A DNA stretch of 12,903 bases from an uncultured Dehalococcoidia bacterium (GTDB taxonomy: Bacteria > Chloroflexota > Dehalococcoidia > Tepidiformales > Tepidiformaceae): positions 1 through 12,903 of the forward strand of contig CALMIW010000288.1 in NCBI GenBank assembly GCA_937864275.1, written 5' to 3'. The notes under the pieces were generated by a model, which was not told the DNA's origin, did no database searches, and worked only from the letters and a program-made list of their open reading frames with translations. A program made the position numbers and the translations under genes. Shown here piece after piece: positions 12,601 to 12,903 of this stretch (position 1 is its first letter; each line of letters opens with the position of its first letter).

Positions 12601-12903
12601 AGCTGGCCCCTGCGCCGCATCTCGAGCTGCCTGCGCATCATGTAGCGGGCAATCACGTCGCGATGAGCGCGGGAGATGTCGGTGAACTCGCAGTGGAGGC
12701 GGCGGTTGCGGTTGCCGGGCTGCGGGTCGCGGATGATATTCACGCGAAGGCGCGCATGGATCTCGCCCGCCTCCGGGAGGATGGCATGGAGGCCGAGGCG
12801 CTCGCCCGGGATGGCAAGGCTGCGCGTGCTGATGCAGCAGCCCCCTTCGCTCAGGTCTACGACTGTGCCCTCGATCAACTCCGGATCTTCGGTTTCGGCA
12901 TCG
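12597..12903 (-). CDS. PilZ-domain protein (YcgR-like), C-terminal part
   Basis: The frame is open to the edge of the window, so about 101 C-terminal residues are seen. A TTG at 12878 could be a start but is preceded by coding-like codons, so the gene is taken as partial. The visible part includes the PilZ D-x-S-x-x-G motif (VVDLSEGGCCIS) and the beta-barrel strands ERLGLHAILPEAGEIHARL, VNIIRDPQPGN and RLHCEFTDISRAHRDVIARY. The family binds cyclic di-GMP; the R-x-x-x-R half of the binding site would lie upstream, beyond the window. In flagellated bacteria PilZ proteins such as YcgR slow the motor when cyclic di-GMP is high. Its position as the first visible gene of the operon agrees with that role. 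It overlaps the two-TM gene by 4 bp. Confidence 0.88.
   Translation of the reverse strand, partial: DAETEDPELIEGTVVDLSEGGCCISTRSLAIPGERLGLHAILPEAGEIHARLRVNIIRDPQPGNRNRRLHCEFTDISRAHRDVIARYMMRRQLEMRRRGQL

Noticed and set aside
1..12903. CRISPR array, insertion sequence, defence system or prophage
   Set aside because: No spaced direct repeats, transposase, terminal inverted repeats or phage-like genes were seen; all stretches are explained by the listed genes.

Overview
This is a high-GC bacterial window, densely coded, with no intergenic stretch longer than about 100 bases. The organism is most likely a flagellated, single-membrane (monoderm) bacterium. I lean towards Chloroflexota (Tepidiforma/Thermomicrobia-like), with Actinomycetota as the main alternative. 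The reasons are the GC-rich codon use, frequent GTG/TTG starts, flagellar rod genes running straight into flgM-flgN-flgK-flgL with no flgH/flgI (L- and P-ring) genes between them, an LPETG-type cell-wall sorting signal, and a SwrB-like gene directly after the motility sigma factor as in Bacillus. The phylum assignment is inference from impression, not from a search.

Left part (1-3880): surface glycan genes. The 3' end of a multi-pass membrane glycosyltransferase on the plus strand converges on a minus-strand operon. In transcription order this operon is a GT4 glycosyltransferase (start 3880), an SGNH-like hydrolase (start 2746) and a Wzx/MATE-type flippase (GTG start 1938). Together they look like part of a system that builds, decorates and exports an exopolysaccharide or cell-surface glycan.

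Middle (about 3926-5664): a plus-strand unit with a possible extended -10 promoter, a perfect 8-bp hairpin at the predicted transcript start, a tRNA-Gly(UCC) gene with encoded CCA, and two translationally coupled alpha/beta-hydrolase-fold genes. The first has a normal Ser nucleophile elbow. In the second, the nucleophile position is Gly and no late catalytic His is visible, so it may be a pseudoenzyme partner.

Right part (5673-12903, all minus strand): a flagellar operon with gaps of at most 20 bp and several overlaps. In transcription order it holds a PilZ-domain protein (cut by the window edge), an 85-aa two-TM protein, sigma-28 (FliA/SigD), a SwrB-like membrane-anchored HTH protein, a secreted RskA-like protein ending in LPETG-TM-basic tail, FlgF-type and FlgG-type rod proteins, the anti-sigma factor FlgM, the FlgN chaperone, and the hook-filament junction proteins FlgK and FlgL. 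Sigma-28 and its antagonist FlgM are co-transcribed with the chaperone and late structural genes. The most novel-looking components are the LPETG-anchored extracytoplasmic protein, the SwrB-like protein and the small two-TM protein.
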